Source of the DNA: Alphaproteobacteria bacterium
GTDB lineage: Bacteria; Pseudomonadota; Alphaproteobacteria; ATCC43930; CGMCC-115725
DNA: 9,410 bases
Assembly (NCBI GenBank): GCA_030039975.1
Contig: JASHUO010000268.1
Coordinates: forward strand, 1-9,410
Reading direction: 5' to 3'
In this document: one piece after another, positions 1 to 7,086 of the stretch
Layout: each line of letters starts with the position of its first letter
Numbering within the stretch: the stretch's first letter is position 1
Made by a program: the position numbers and the translations under genes
The notes under the pieces: model-generated
Told to the model about the DNA's origin: nothing
Seen by the model: the letters and a program-made list of their open reading frames with translations, nothing else
The model's database searches: none

Positions 1-2131
1 CGAGACGGCGCGCCTCGGCGCTTTTCAGCAGCGCCACGTCGAGGACGCGGCGCTCGGTGACACCGTGCCGCGTGCGCGCCAGCACGAAGCCTTCCTTCGC
101 CACCACCGCACCGCTCCAGCCGCGCTCCGTCTCGGGCGCCAGCTGGTCGAGACGCGTTGCGAGATAGCGCACGGCTTCTTCCGCCGCCGCCTTGTCGTCG
201 AGCAGCGCCGGATCGAGCAGCCCGGCGATTGCCGCCTGCTCCACCACCTCGCGCGAGCCGACCTTGCGCAGCAGCGGCTGCAGCAGATTGCGCACCTGCC
301 GCGCGCGCTCGACCAGCTCGCGCAGGTCGTTGGCCGAGCGCTGCACGCCGTCATGCTGGCGGAACACCGCATCGCGCAGCCCGGCAGAGATGCAATACTC
401 CTCGAGCGCGCCGTCGTTCTTGAGATAAACCGATTTGCCGGAGCCGCGCTTCACCTGATAGAGCGGCGGCTGGGCGATGTAGAGATAGCCCTTCTCGATC
501 AGCTGCGGCATCTGCCGGAAGAAGAAGGTGAGGAGAAGCGTGCGGATATGGCTGCCGTCGACATCGGCGTCGGTCATGATGATGATGCGGTGATAGCGCG
601 CCTTTTCCACATCGAACTCTTCGGCGCCGATGCCGGTGCCGAGCGCGGCGATGAGCGTGCCGATCTCGGCCGAGCTCAGCATCTTGTCGAAGCGCGCGCG
701 CTCGACATTGAGGATCTTGCCCTTGAGCGGCAGGATCGCCTGCGAGCGCCGGTCGCGTCCCTGCTTCGCCGAGCCGCCGGCGCTGTCGCCCTCGACGATG
801 AAGAGCTCGCTCTTGGCCGGATCGCTTTCCTGGCAATCGGCGAGCTTGCCCGGCAAATTGGCCATGTCGAGCGCGCCTTTGCGCCGCGTCAGGTCGCGCG
901 CCTTGCGCGCCGCCTCGCGCGCCGCGGCGGCTTCGACCACTTTGGCGACGATGCGCTTGGCGTCGGCCGGATGCTCCTCGAACCATTGCTGCAGCTTGTC
1001 GGCGACGACGCCCTCGACCACCGGCCGGACCTCGGAGGAGACGAGCTTGTCCTTGGTCTGCGACGAGAATTTGGGATCGGGCACCTTGATCGACAGGATC
1101 GAGGTGAGCCCTTCGCGCATATCCTCGCCGGTGAGCGGCACCTTCTCCTTCTTGGCGATGCCGCTCTCATTGGCGTAATTGTTGATGGTGCGCGTCAGTG
1201 CGGCGCGGAAGCCGGCGAGATGCGTGCCGCCGTCGCGCTGCGGGATGTTGTTGGTGAAGCACAGCATCGTCTCGTGATAGACGTCGGTCCACTCCATCGC
1301 CACTTCGACGGTGATGCCGTCGCGCTCGGCGGAAATCGCGAGCGGCGCGCCGTGCAGCGACTGCTTGGAGCGGTCGAGATATTTGACGAAGGCCTCGAGC
1401 CCGCCTTCGTAATGCATCTTCACCTGCTTGGGCTCGACGCCGCGCGCATCGGTCAGGATCAGGGTCACGCCGGAATTGAGGAAGGCGAGCTCGCGCAGCC
1501 GATGTTCCAGCGTCTGGAAATCGAACTCGGTCTTGCTGAAGGTGGCGGTGCTCGGCAGGAAGGTGATCTCGGTGCCGGTCTTGTGCCCGGCCTTGCCGTC
1601 GCCGGGCAGCAGCGGCGCCGCACCGACATCGGCGAGCGGCGCCTCGGGATCGCCATCGCCAAAGCGCATGAAATGCTCGCGCCCGTCGCGCCAGATGCGC
1701 AGCTCGAGGCGCGAGGACAGCGCGTTCACCACCGAGACGCCGACACCATGCAGCCCGCCCGAGACCTTGTAGGAGTTCTGGTCGAACTTACCGCCGGCGT
1801 GGAGCTGGGTCATGATGACTTCGGCCGCCGACACACCCTCTTCGGCGTGGATATCGACGGGAATGCCGCGGCCATTGTCGCTGACGGTGCAGGAACCGTC
1901 GGCGTTGAGCGTCACCGTGACCGTGTCGCAATAGCCCGCCAGCGCTTCGTCGATGGCGTTGTCGACGACTTCGTACACCATGTGATGGAGGCCGGAGCCG
2001 TCATCCGTGTCGCCGATATACATGCCCGGACGCTTGCGCACGGCGTCGAGCCCGCGCAGCACCTTGATCGACTGCGCGGTGTATTCGCCCTCATGCTCGG
2101 GCGGCGTCTCGGGAACTGCCGGTTCGCTCAT
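1..2131 (-). CDS. gyrB: DNA gyrase subunit B, 3' end beyond the window
   Basis: GyrB is the ATPase subunit of DNA gyrase, which with GyrA introduces negative supercoils in the cytoplasm. The 710 visible codons are open without a stop or frameshift. From the N-terminus: GHKL ATPase (YEVVDNAIDEAL near 53-64, SDNGRGIPV near 84-92, GGLHGVGVSVVNA near 125-137), the transducer domain with FTNNIPQRDGGTHL, then the TOPRIM fold with EGDSAGGSAKQGR (Glu447) and the metal-binding DADVDGSH (Asp521, 523, 525). All lie 23 residues later than the Escherichia coli equivalents. The last ~120 visible residues are variable and correspond to the insert of the ~800-residue proteobacterial GyrB, so roughly 90-100 residues are missing off the left edge. 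The ATG at 2131 is preceded by AAGGA (2146-2142) with a 10-nt spacer. It lies 22 bp after the recF stop and is probably co-transcribed with recF. Confidence 0.98.
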   Translation of the reverse strand, partial: MSEPAVPETPPEHEGEYTAQSIKVLRGLDAVRKRPGMYIGDTDDGSGLHHMVYEVVDNAIDEALAGYCDTVTVTLNADGSCTVSDNGRGIPVDIHAEEGVSAAEVIMTQLHAGGKFDQNSYKVSGGLHGVGVSVVNALSSRLELRIWRDGREHFMRFGDGDPEAPLADVGAAPLLPGDGKAGHKTGTEITFLPSTATFSKTEFDFQTLEHRLRELAFLNSGVTLILTDARGVEPKQVKMHYEGGLEAFVKYLDRSKQSLHGAPLAISAERDGITVEVAMEWTDVYHETMLCFTNNIPQRDGGTHLAGFRAALTRTINNYANESGIAKKEKVPLTGEDMREGLTSILSIKVPDPKFSSQTKDKLVSSEVRPVVEGVVADKLQQWFEEHPADAKRIVAKVVEAAAAREAARKARDLTRRKGALDMANLPGKLADCQESDPAKSELFIVEGDSAGGSAKQGRDRRSQAILPLKGKILNVERARFDKMLSSAEIGTLIAALGTGIGAEEFDVEKARYHRIIIMTDADVDGSHIRTLLLTFFFRQMPQLIEKGYLYIAQPPLYQVKRGSGKSVYLKNDGALEEYCISAGLRDAVFRQHDGVQRSANDLRELVERARQVRNLLQPLLRKVGSREVVEQAAIAGLLDPALLDDKAAAEEAVRYLATRLDQLAPETERGWSGAVVAKEGFVLARTRHGVTERRVLDVALLKSAEARRL

Positions 2132-2153
2132 CTCTAACCTGTCCTTGTTTCAC

Positions 2154-3311
2154 TCAGAGCGGCGCGATCGCGCCGTCGGCCACGCCGAAAAACTGTGCCG
2201 ACCGCTCGAGCTCGGCGAAGAGCCCGGGATCGGTGCCGGTGAGCCAGGCCTGCGCGCCGAGCCCGGCGATCTCCGCGAACAGCGCGGCGCGGCGCTGGGC
2301 GTCGAGATGCGCCGTCACCTCGTCGAGCAGCATCACCGGCGCCATGCCGCGCAGCGCCGTTTGCAGCCGCGCTTGCGCCAGCAGCACCGCGATCAGCAGC
2401 GCCTTCTGCTCGCCGGTCGAGCATTGCGCGGCCGCCATGCCGGTGCCGCCATGGCTCACCGTGAGATCGCCGCGATGCGGCCCGACCGTGGTCGTGCCGC
2501 TCTCACCGTCGAGGCGGCGCGCAGCGGCAAGCCGCAAGCGCAGCTCCTCTTCGGCGGCCAGCGCCGGCTTCTCCTCGAGCCAGCGCTCGACCTCGCCGGT
2601 GAGCTCCAGCCGGGCGGCGGGGAAAGGTCCTTCCGCAGCACGGCAGGCCGCGTCGAGCCGCGCCGTCACCTCGCGCCGCGCCGCCGCTACGGCAATGCCA
2701 TGCTCGGCCATGCGCTGCTCGAGCGCCTGAAGCCAGGCCGCATCCGCCGGCCCGTCGCGCAGCAGCCGCGCCCGCTCGCGCATCGCCTGCTCATAGGCGG
2801 CGACCCGCGCCGCATGGGCCGGGTCGAAACCGTACACCAGCCGGTCGAGGAAGCGCCGCCGCGGCGCGCTGCCCTCGAGGAACAGCCGGTCCATCTGCGG
2901 CGTCAGCCAGACCAGGCTCAGATACTCGGCCAGCGCCGCCTGGCTCTTGGCGACGGCGCCATCGATGCGCAACAGCCGCCGCTCGCCGCTGTCGCTCGTC
3001 GCATCGCGCCCGGTGCCGATCTGCACCGGGCCTTGCGGCGTCGCCACCGTGGCGGCCACCGTCCAGGCGCCGGCCGCGCCCGCCGGTGCGCGGCGGTCGA
3101 TTTCGGCCAGCCTGGCCCGCCGCATGCCGCGACCCGGCGCCAGGAAGGACAAGGCCTCCAGCAGGTTGGTCTTGCCGGCGCCATTGGGGCCGGTGAGCAC
3201 CACCGGCCGGTCGTCTGCCGCGAGGCGCGCGCTCGCATAGCTGCGGAAATCGGTGAGCGCGAGACGGGTCACGGCCGGCCGCGCCGGCGCGGCGGCGGCT
3301 GCCGGAATCAT
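2154..3311 (-). CDS. recF: DNA replication and repair protein RecF
   Basis: RecF is an SMC/ABC-type ATPase that works with RecO and RecR to load RecA at single-strand gaps and to help stalled forks resume. Counting from the ATG at 3311 (385 residues), the sequence shows TRLALTDFRSY at the N-terminus, Walker A GPNGAGKT at about 41-48, the RecF block with LFLEGSAPRRRFLD near 143-156, the ABC signature STGEQKALLI near 298-307, and Walker B VMLLDE (Asp330, Glu331) followed by the D-loop AHLD. The length is normal for the class. The start is uncertain: in-frame ATGs at 3350, 3320, 3317 and 3311 all lack a clear Shine-Dalgarno sequence. I chose 3311 because it leaves the usual short N-terminal lead; 3350 would give 398 residues. 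It lies downstream of dnaN and 22 bp upstream of gyrB. Confidence 0.93.
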   Translation of the reverse strand: MIPAAAAAPARPAVTRLALTDFRSYASARLAADDRPVVLTGPNGAGKTNLLEALSFLAPGRGMRRARLAEIDRRAPAGAAGAWTVAATVATPQGPVQIGTGRDATSDSGERRLLRIDGAVAKSQAALAEYLSLVWLTPQMDRLFLEGSAPRRRFLDRLVYGFDPAHAARVAAYEQAMRERARLLRDGPADAAWLQALEQRMAEHGIAVAAARREVTARLDAACRAAEGPFPAARLELTGEVERWLEEKPALAAEEELRLRLAAARRLDGESGTTTVGPHRGDLTVSHGGTGMAAAQCSTGEQKALLIAVLLAQARLQTALRGMAPVMLLDEVTAHLDAQRRAALFAEIAGLGAQAWLTGTDPGLFAELERSAQFFGVADGAIAPL

Positions 3312-3394
3312 GCCCATCATATGGGGAGCGGTCGCGCTTTCTGCCAGCATCGGCAAGGCGATAGACGCTTCGTCCCGCACTCTCGGCGCCGGCC

Positions 3395-4513
3395 TCAGAC
3401 CCGCATCGGCATGAGCACGTAGAGCGCGCTCGCATCGGCGGTATCGCGCACCACGGTGGGCGAGGCGGCATCGGCCATGGCGAAGCGCGCCCCTTCGCCC
3501 TCGATCTGCTCGGTGATGTCGAGGAGGTAGCGGGAATTGAAGCCGATCTCGAGCGGGGAGGCGTTGTAGCGCACCTCGATCTCCTCGGTGGCGGTGCCGT
3601 TTTCGGGGCTGGTGGCCGACAGCATCAGGCTGCCGCGCTCGATGGTGAGCTTCACCGCCCGGCTCTTCTCGGTCGAGATGGTGGAGACGCGGTCGACGGC
3701 CTCGGCGAACTCCTTGCACTGGACCTCGAGGATCTTGTCGTTGCCCGAGGGGATCACCCGGTCATAGTCGGGGAAGGTGCCGTCGATCAGCTTCGAGGTC
3801 AGCACCGCGGCGCCGAAGCTGAAGCGGATCTTGGTGTCGGAGAGCGCGATCTGCACGTCCTGCTCGACCTCGTCGATGAGCTTGCGCAGCTCGGTCACCG
3901 TCTTGCGCGGCACGATCACGCCCGGCATGCCCGCGGCGCCTTCCGGCAGCGGGATCTCCATGCGGGCGAGGCGGTGCCCGTCGGTCGCCACCGCGCGCAG
4001 CATCGGCACATCGTTGCTCTTGGCGGCGTGGAGGAAGATGCCGTTGAGATAGTAGCGCGTCTCTTCCGTCGAGATGGCAAAGCGCGTGCGATCGATGAGG
4101 CGCTTCAGATCCGCCGCCGACAGGGTGAAGCTGTGCGCCAGATCGCCGCCCGTCATCAGCGGGTAGTCCTCGGGCGGCAAGCAGGCGAGCGTGAAGGTGG
4201 AGCGGCCCGAGCGCAAGGTGAGGGCGCCCTTGTCCCCGGCGCTGTCGAGCTCGACCTGCGCGCCTTCGCGCAGCTTGCGCACGATGTCGTAAAGCGTATG
4301 CGCCGGCGCGGTGGTCGCGCCCTTGCGCGCGGTCTGCACCGCGACCGAGGCGACGATCTCGAGATCCATATCCGTGGCGGAGAGCGCGAGCTCCCCGCTC
4401 TCGGCCCGCAGCAGCACGTTCGACAGGATCGGAATGGTGTTGCGGCGCTCGACGACGCTCTGCACATGGCCCAAGGCGCGGAGCAGCGCGGCGCGTTCGA
4501 TGGTCAGCTTCAT
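3395..4513 (-). CDS. dnaN: DNA polymerase III beta subunit (sliding clamp)
   Basis: DnaN dimerises into the ring that tethers polymerase III to DNA and serves as a landing platform for many replication and repair proteins. The 372-residue product has the normal family length. It shows the family blocks ERRNTIPILSNVLL (22-35), TDMDLEI (47-53), RFAISTEETRYYLNGIFL (144-161), ATDGHRLARMEIP (176-188), DGTFPDYDRVIP (244-255) and the classic C-terminal end YVLMPMRV, part of the clamp-binding pocket. The start at MKLTIER (4513) is fixed by homology; the frame is open further upstream to 4627, but that part is not protein-like. No strong Shine-Dalgarno sequence precedes the ATG. The 5' gap to dnaA (262 bp) holds a repeat element and a probable promoter, so dnaN may be expressed both with and independently of dnaA. 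Confidence 0.97.
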   Translation of the reverse strand: MKLTIERAALLRALGHVQSVVERRNTIPILSNVLLRAESGELALSATDMDLEIVASVAVQTARKGATTAPAHTLYDIVRKLREGAQVELDSAGDKGALTLRSGRSTFTLACLPPEDYPLMTGGDLAHSFTLSAADLKRLIDRTRFAISTEETRYYLNGIFLHAAKSNDVPMLRAVATDGHRLARMEIPLPEGAAGMPGVIVPRKTVTELRKLIDEVEQDVQIALSDTKIRFSFGAAVLTSKLIDGTFPDYDRVIPSGNDKILEVQCKEFAEAVDRVSTISTEKSRAVKLTIERGSLMLSATSPENGTATEEIEVRYNASPLEIGFNSRYLLDITEQIEGEGARFAMADAASPTVVRDTADASALYVLMPMRV

Positions 4514-4594
4514 GGCGGCGAGTTCACGCTCGTTTTGGCGGTTGTCGATGCTCCGGCGACCTCCTGGGAAGGCCGCCAGACCCCCCGCCGCAGC

Positions 4595-4607
4595 GGTCCC
4601 GGGGACC
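4595..4607. repeat. GC-rich palindrome in the dnaN leader
   Basis: GGTCCC-g-GGGACC is a perfect 13-base palindrome with one central base. It lies 82-94 bp upstream of the dnaN ATG and just downstream of the proposed -10 box, so it would be in the 5' untranslated leader. With a one-base centre it cannot form a tight RNA hairpin unless some inner pairs open, so a protein-binding or chance origin is as likely. No function is assigned. Confidence 0.4.
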
Positions 4608-4625
4608 CCAGCGGAACGGTATGGC

Positions 4626-4634
4626 ACTATAGCA
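4626..4634 (-). promoter_or_regulatory. Probable extended -10 promoter for dnaN
   Basis: On the minus strand the sequence reads TGC-TATAGT, an extended -10 motif (TGn followed by a hexamer matching TATAAT at five of six bases). No good -35 hexamer lies 16-18 bp upstream, which is typical of extended -10 promoters. Transcription would begin near 4619, giving a leader of about 107 nt before the dnaN ATG. The site is downstream of the heptad repeat element that follows dnaA. This call rests on motif match only. Confidence 0.5.
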
Positions 4635-4711
4635 TGAAGGGGGGTGCGGGTACACCGCCCGCGGGCCGGGAAAAGCTTGGGAAAGGTAGGGGGTTAGCGG
4701 TCGGCCGAGTC

Positions 4712-4779
4712 GTCAGTTGTCAGTTATCAGTCGCCGACCACCGGGACTGACAACTGACCACTGAAAACCGACAACTCAA
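4712..4779. repeat. Inverted heptanucleotide array between dnaA and dnaN
   Basis: The left arm has three seven-base units in phase (GTCAGTT at 4712, GTCAGTT at 4719, ATCAGTC at 4726). The right arm has five units in the opposite sense from 4745 (GACTGAC, AACTGAC, CACTGAA, AACCGAC, AACTCAA). The inner part forms a perfect 13-bp inverted repeat, 4712-4724 with 4746-4758, around a 21-base centre. The last right-arm unit overlaps the dnaA stop codon (4776-4778). In the dnaA transcript this would fold as a stem-loop directly after the stop. There is no T-tract, so it is not a standard intrinsic terminator. It shares its consensus and position with the array at 7087-7263. Possible roles are a small mobile or REP-like element, an mRNA 3'-end stabiliser, or a product of heptamer slippage. 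Confidence 0.88.
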
Positions 4780-6203
4780 GTCTCCAACATCCGCTTCAAC
4801 AGCTCGATATCCTCCGCCAGCGTGCGGTCGGTCGAGCGCAGCTCGTCGATCTTGCGCACGGCATGCATCACCGTGGTGTGGTCGCGGCCGCCGAACTTGC
4901 GGCCGATCTCCGGCAGGGATCGCGGCGTCAGCTGCTTGCAGAGCCACATCGCCACCTGGCGCGGCCGGGCGACGGCGCGGGCGCGGCGCGCGGAGTGCAT
5001 GTCGGCGAGGCGGATGTTGTAATGCTCGGCGACGCGCTTCTGGATCTCGTCGATGGTGACGCGCCGGTCGTTGGCGCGCAGCAGGTCGTGCAGCACCTCC
5101 TGCGCGCTCTCGATGGTGATGGCGCGGCCGACGAGCTGGGCATGGGCGACGATGCGGTTCAAGGCGCCTTCGAGCTCGCGCACATTCGAGGTGATCTTGT
5201 GCGCCAGGAACTCCAGCACCTTGACCGGGATCTGCATGCGCTGCTGCTCGGCCTTGGCCTGAAGGATGCCGAGGCGCAGCTCGTAGGTGGTCGGGTGGAT
5301 ATCGGCGACCAGCCCCCAGCCGAGGCGGGAGCGCATGCGCTCCTCCATCCCTTCGAGGTCGGAGGGCGACTTGTCGGCCGAAATGATCACCTGGCGGTTC
5401 TGATCGACCAGCGCATTGAAGGTGTGGAAGAACTCTTCCTGGGTCGAGTCCTTGCCGCTGATGAATTGCACGTCGTCGATCATCAGCACGTCGACCGAGC
5501 GGAACTGCTCCTTGAACGCCATCGTGTCCTTGAAGCGCAAGGCCCGGATGAACTGGTACATGAACTTCTCGGCGGAGAGGTAAATGAGCTTGCGCGACGG
5601 GTCATGCGTGCGAATGTGCCAGGCGATGGCATGCATGAGGTGCGTCTTGCCCAAACCCACGCCGCCATAGAGGAAGAGCGGATTGAACGGCACCGAGCGG
5701 CCCGGACCGACCGAGGATTCGGCGACGCGGCGCGCCGCGGCATGCGCCAGCTCGTTGGGCTTGCCGACGACGAAATTCTCGAAGGTGAAGCGGGGATCGA
5801 GCGCGGCGCCGATCTCCTTCTCCTCGCCCGGCTCGGCCGTGGCGGGCGTGTCTTTATCCTTCTCCTTGTCCTTGGCGATGATCGCCGGCGCCGCGACCTC
5901 GGTGGTGGGCGCGCCGGTGCCGCTGACGAAGATGTCGATGGCCGAGATGGCACCGTTCTCGGCGTTCCAGAGCGCGCGGATGCGGTCGGCGTAATGCGCC
6001 GCGACCCAGTCGCGCAGGAAGCGCGTCGGCACGCCGATGCGCACGCGGCCTTCGATGACTTCGGCCAAGGTCATGGATTTGAGCCAGCTGCGGAAGGCGG
6101 CCTCGCCGAACTCGTCGCGGAGGCGTCCGCGCACGCGCGCCCACTGCGCCTGAATATCGCCGCTGCCGCCGCTGCTGCCTGCGGCTGCCGTCGTCTTCGC
6201 CAT
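4776..6203 (-). CDS. dnaA: Chromosomal replication initiator protein DnaA
   Basis: DnaA binds DnaA boxes at the origin, oligomerises with ATP and opens the duplex to start replication. The 475-residue protein has four domains: an Ala/Gly/Ser-rich start then domain I (about 20-85); a short, charged Lys/Asp/Glu-rich linker (about 108-135); the AAA+ domain with Walker A GGVGLGKT (180-187), Walker B LMIDD (240-244), sensor 1 near ISADKSP (274-280), the arginine finger in RSRLGWG (Arg293) and sensor 2 NVRELEGALNRI (340-351); and the DNA-binding domain ending in the signature GRDHTTVMHAVRKI (439-452). The ATG at 6203 is favoured over the in-frame ATG at 6239 because AAGGAG sits 7 nt upstream. The stop codon abuts a heptad repeat array. 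The upstream 548 bp hold no recognised gene. Confidence 0.98.
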   Translation of the reverse strand: MAKTTAAAGSSGGSGDIQAQWARVRGRLRDEFGEAAFRSWLKSMTLAEVIEGRVRIGVPTRFLRDWVAAHYADRIRALWNAENGAISAIDIFVSGTGAPTTEVAAPAIIAKDKEKDKDTPATAEPGEEKEIGAALDPRFTFENFVVGKPNELAHAAARRVAESSVGPGRSVPFNPLFLYGGVGLGKTHLMHAIAWHIRTHDPSRKLIYLSAEKFMYQFIRALRFKDTMAFKEQFRSVDVLMIDDVQFISGKDSTQEEFFHTFNALVDQNRQVIISADKSPSDLEGMEERMRSRLGWGLVADIHPTTYELRLGILQAKAEQQRMQIPVKVLEFLAHKITSNVRELEGALNRIVAHAQLVGRAITIESAQEVLHDLLRANDRRVTIDEIQKRVAEHYNIRLADMHSARRARAVARPRQVAMWLCKQLTPRSLPEIGRKFGGRDHTTVMHAVRKIDELRSTDRTLAEDIELLKRMLET

Positions 6204-6207
6204 GCCG

Positions 6208-6282
6208 TTACTCCTTCGCGCGAGCATGGGGCACGACACTGATTGTCGGAAGACGCGCCTCCCGGCGCATCCCCCCTGTCAT
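6208..6282 (-). other. Possible 24-codon upstream ORF ending in the dnaA ribosome-binding site
   Basis: An ATG at 6282 opens a 24-codon frame (MTGGMRREARLPT...ARAKE) whose last two codons are AAG GAG, exactly the dnaA Shine-Dalgarno sequence. The TAA (6210-6208) is 4 nt before the dnaA ATG. Its start overlaps the stop of another short frame (6356-6279) in an ATGA arrangement. If translated it could couple to dnaA. The run AGGGGGG follows the first ATG and could serve an internal ATG at 6270 only with no spacer. Composition gives no support, and a chance frame is quite possible. Confidence 0.2.
6211..6216 (-). promoter_or_regulatory. Strong Shine-Dalgarno sequence of dnaA
   Basis: AAGGAG reads on the minus strand from 6216 to 6211, with a 7-nt spacer (TAACGGC) to the ATG at 6203. 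It is the best ribosome-binding site in the window and decides the dnaA start against the longer in-frame candidate at 6239. Confidence 0.9.
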
Positions 6283-6356
6283 TGTTCCGAGAAGAGGCTT
6301 CCGTTTTTCTCCCGACGCGGATTGCGCCATCGGGTCCAATTTTGCTGCCACCACAT
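6279..6356 (-). other. Possible 25-codon Trp-rich upstream ORF in the dnaA leader
   Basis: An ATG at 6356 opens a 25-codon frame beginning MWWQQNWTRW, with four tryptophans in the first ten residues, and ending in TGA (6281-6279). The stop overlaps the ATG of the next short frame (ATGA). The ATG is preceded directly by GGGGGG, with no normal spacer. The codon use is mixed and unlike the surrounding genes. I see no terminator/antiterminator pair that would make it a classic attenuator. It is recorded because of the overlap arrangement, not because of protein-like character. Confidence 0.12.
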
Positions 6357-6619
6357 CCCCCCGAAGAAACTCAACGCACTTGGACGCAAGTTCCCCTTCG
6401 ACGCGAGAGGGTCCCTCCCTCGCCGATCCCCGTCAGTCGGTAAGCGCAGTTACACGAGCGTACTGAACTTCTACTTACTCGCCCACCGCTAAGCACTTGT
6501 CAGCAATGGTTGGCACTGCATTCGGGACGTTTTGTCGTGTCGCGGACCTGCAGTTGCCTTCCATCGATAACTCTAACGAAGCGCGCATCGCGATCGCAAG
6601 ATGACCGAAAGGTGAACGT

Positions 6620-6643
6620 GCCACATTTTTTTCATCCTGTGGC
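6620..6643. repeat. Small inverted repeat around a T-run in the dnaA leader
   Basis: GCCACA (6620-6625) and TGTGGC (6638-6643) form a perfect 6-bp inverted repeat around a 12-base centre that begins with seven T residues. It lies in the A+T-richer half of the rpsT-dnaA gap. The T-run is inside the loop, so this is not an intrinsic terminator. The arms contain TGTGG, the G-rich half of a DnaA box, but do not match the full nonamer. Confidence 0.35.
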
Positions 6644-6751
6644 GCAGAAGCCGCGATCCACGCGCTGTTTTTGAATGCGATCAGCGAAAGAAATCGCCGC
6701 CGCTTCCAACACCTGCAGGCGATTCTTCGCGCGCGATATCGTATGTGACAG

Positions 6752-7012
6752 TCAGAGCGATTTGATGCGCGCGGAAAGGCGCGACAACTTGCGCGCCACG
6801 GCATTTTTGTGAACGACGCCCTTTTGCGCACCGCGCTGCAGTTCCGGCTGCGCTTCCTTCAGCGCCGTGCGCGCCGCTTCCTTGTCGCCGGCGGCGATCG
6901 CCGTCTCGACCTTCTTGACGAAGGTGCGCAGGCGCGAGAGCCGCGCGCGATTGACCACGGTCCGCCGCGCCGTCTGGCGGATACGCTTTTCTGCCGAAAC
7001 ATGTGTCGCCAT
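6752..7012 (-). CDS. rpsT: 30S ribosomal protein S20
   Basis: S20 is a primary binder of 16S rRNA and helps assemble the 30S subunit. The 86-residue product has the normal family length and the typical basic helical sequence: HVSAEKRIRQ near the start, VKKVETAIAAGDK (32-44), a conserved central AQPELQR (54-60), KGVVHKNAVARKLSRL (64-79) and the C-terminal end ARIKSL. The start MATH at 7012 is set by homology; the in-frame extension to 7084 is not protein-like. A purine-rich AGAGGG lies about 11 nt upstream. It has its own promoter (7055-7084), with a leader of about 36 nt. It is separated from the hydratase gene by a repeat element and is followed by the long dnaA leader. Confidence 0.97.
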   Translation of the reverse strand: MATHVSAEKRIRQTARRTVVNRARLSRLRTFVKKVETAIAAGDKEAARTALKEAQPELQRGAQKGVVHKNAVARKLSRLSARIKSL

Positions 7013-7054
7013 GGGCCGACCTGCCCTCTTGCCGATGTCTGACGGGGAGGCGCG

Positions 7055-7084
7055 CTTATAGCGGTGCCGCTGCGGCCGCGTCAA
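7055..7084 (-). promoter_or_regulatory. Sigma70-type promoter of rpsT
   Basis: On the minus strand a -35 box TTGACG (7084-7079, five of six) and a -10 box TATAAG (7060-7055, five of six) are separated by 18 bp. This is the best promoter match I saw in the window. Transcription should start near 7048, about 36 nt before the rpsT ATG. The -35 box begins only a few bases after the end of the heptad repeat arm. Confidence 0.75.
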
Positions 7085-7086
7085 GA

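Larger units (their letters stand above)
6204..6751. other. Gene-free dnaA leader region between rpsT and dnaA
   Basis: No family-like protein is seen on either strand in these 548 bp, and 6470-6720 is visibly richer in A+T than the neighbouring genes. It must carry the dnaA promoter. The best hexamer pair I see on the minus strand is weak: TTGCGA (6599-6594) and TAGAGT (6575-6570), 18 bp apart. I find no match to the DnaA box TTATNCACA on either strand; the nearest are TTATCGATG (minus, near 6568) and CGATCCACG (plus, near 6653), each six of nine. One GANTC site (the methylation target of CcrM in this class) lies at 6721. CATCCCCCC occurs twice (6268 and 6354). A 7-bp inverted repeat after rpsT (6718-6724 with 6692-6698) is too weak to call a terminator. 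The origin is not demonstrated here, and in several alphaproteobacteria it lies elsewhere, near hemE. Confidence 0.6.

Noticed and set aside
65..2137. 690-codon open frame on the plus strand opposite gyrB
   Set aside because: It mirrors the gyrB codons of the minus strand. The translated sequence is rich in Arg, His and Asp without any family motif, as expected for antisense frames in GC-rich genes.
4712..4779. CRISPR array or standard rho-independent terminator
   Set aside because: The repeats are seven bases long without spacers, which excludes CRISPR. The hairpin is not followed by a T-run, which argues against an intrinsic terminator.
4863..6242. 459-codon open frame on the plus strand opposite dnaA
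   Set aside because: It is antisense to the fully motif-bearing dnaA, with shadow composition and no recognisable domain.
6202..6492. Plus-strand frames of 96 and 66 codons in the dnaA leader
   Set aside because: No start signals, overlap with each other in different frames, and low-complexity Pro/Arg/Ser content. They are most likely chance frames in a leader.
6653..6661. CGATCCACG as a DnaA box
   Set aside because: It matches the TTATCCACA nonamer at only six of nine positions, lacking the first two T residues and the final A. A similar partial match near 6568 also fails, and there is no cluster of good boxes.
6692..6724. Intrinsic terminator after rpsT (AATCGCC with GGCGATT)
   Set aside because: A 7-bp stem with a 19-nt loop and no real T-tract after it is too weak to call.
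6475..6831. 118-codon minus-strand frame covering the end of rpsT and part of the dnaA leader
   Set aside because: It begins inside rpsT out of frame, has no ribosome-binding site in the gap, is of mixed composition and matches no family I know.
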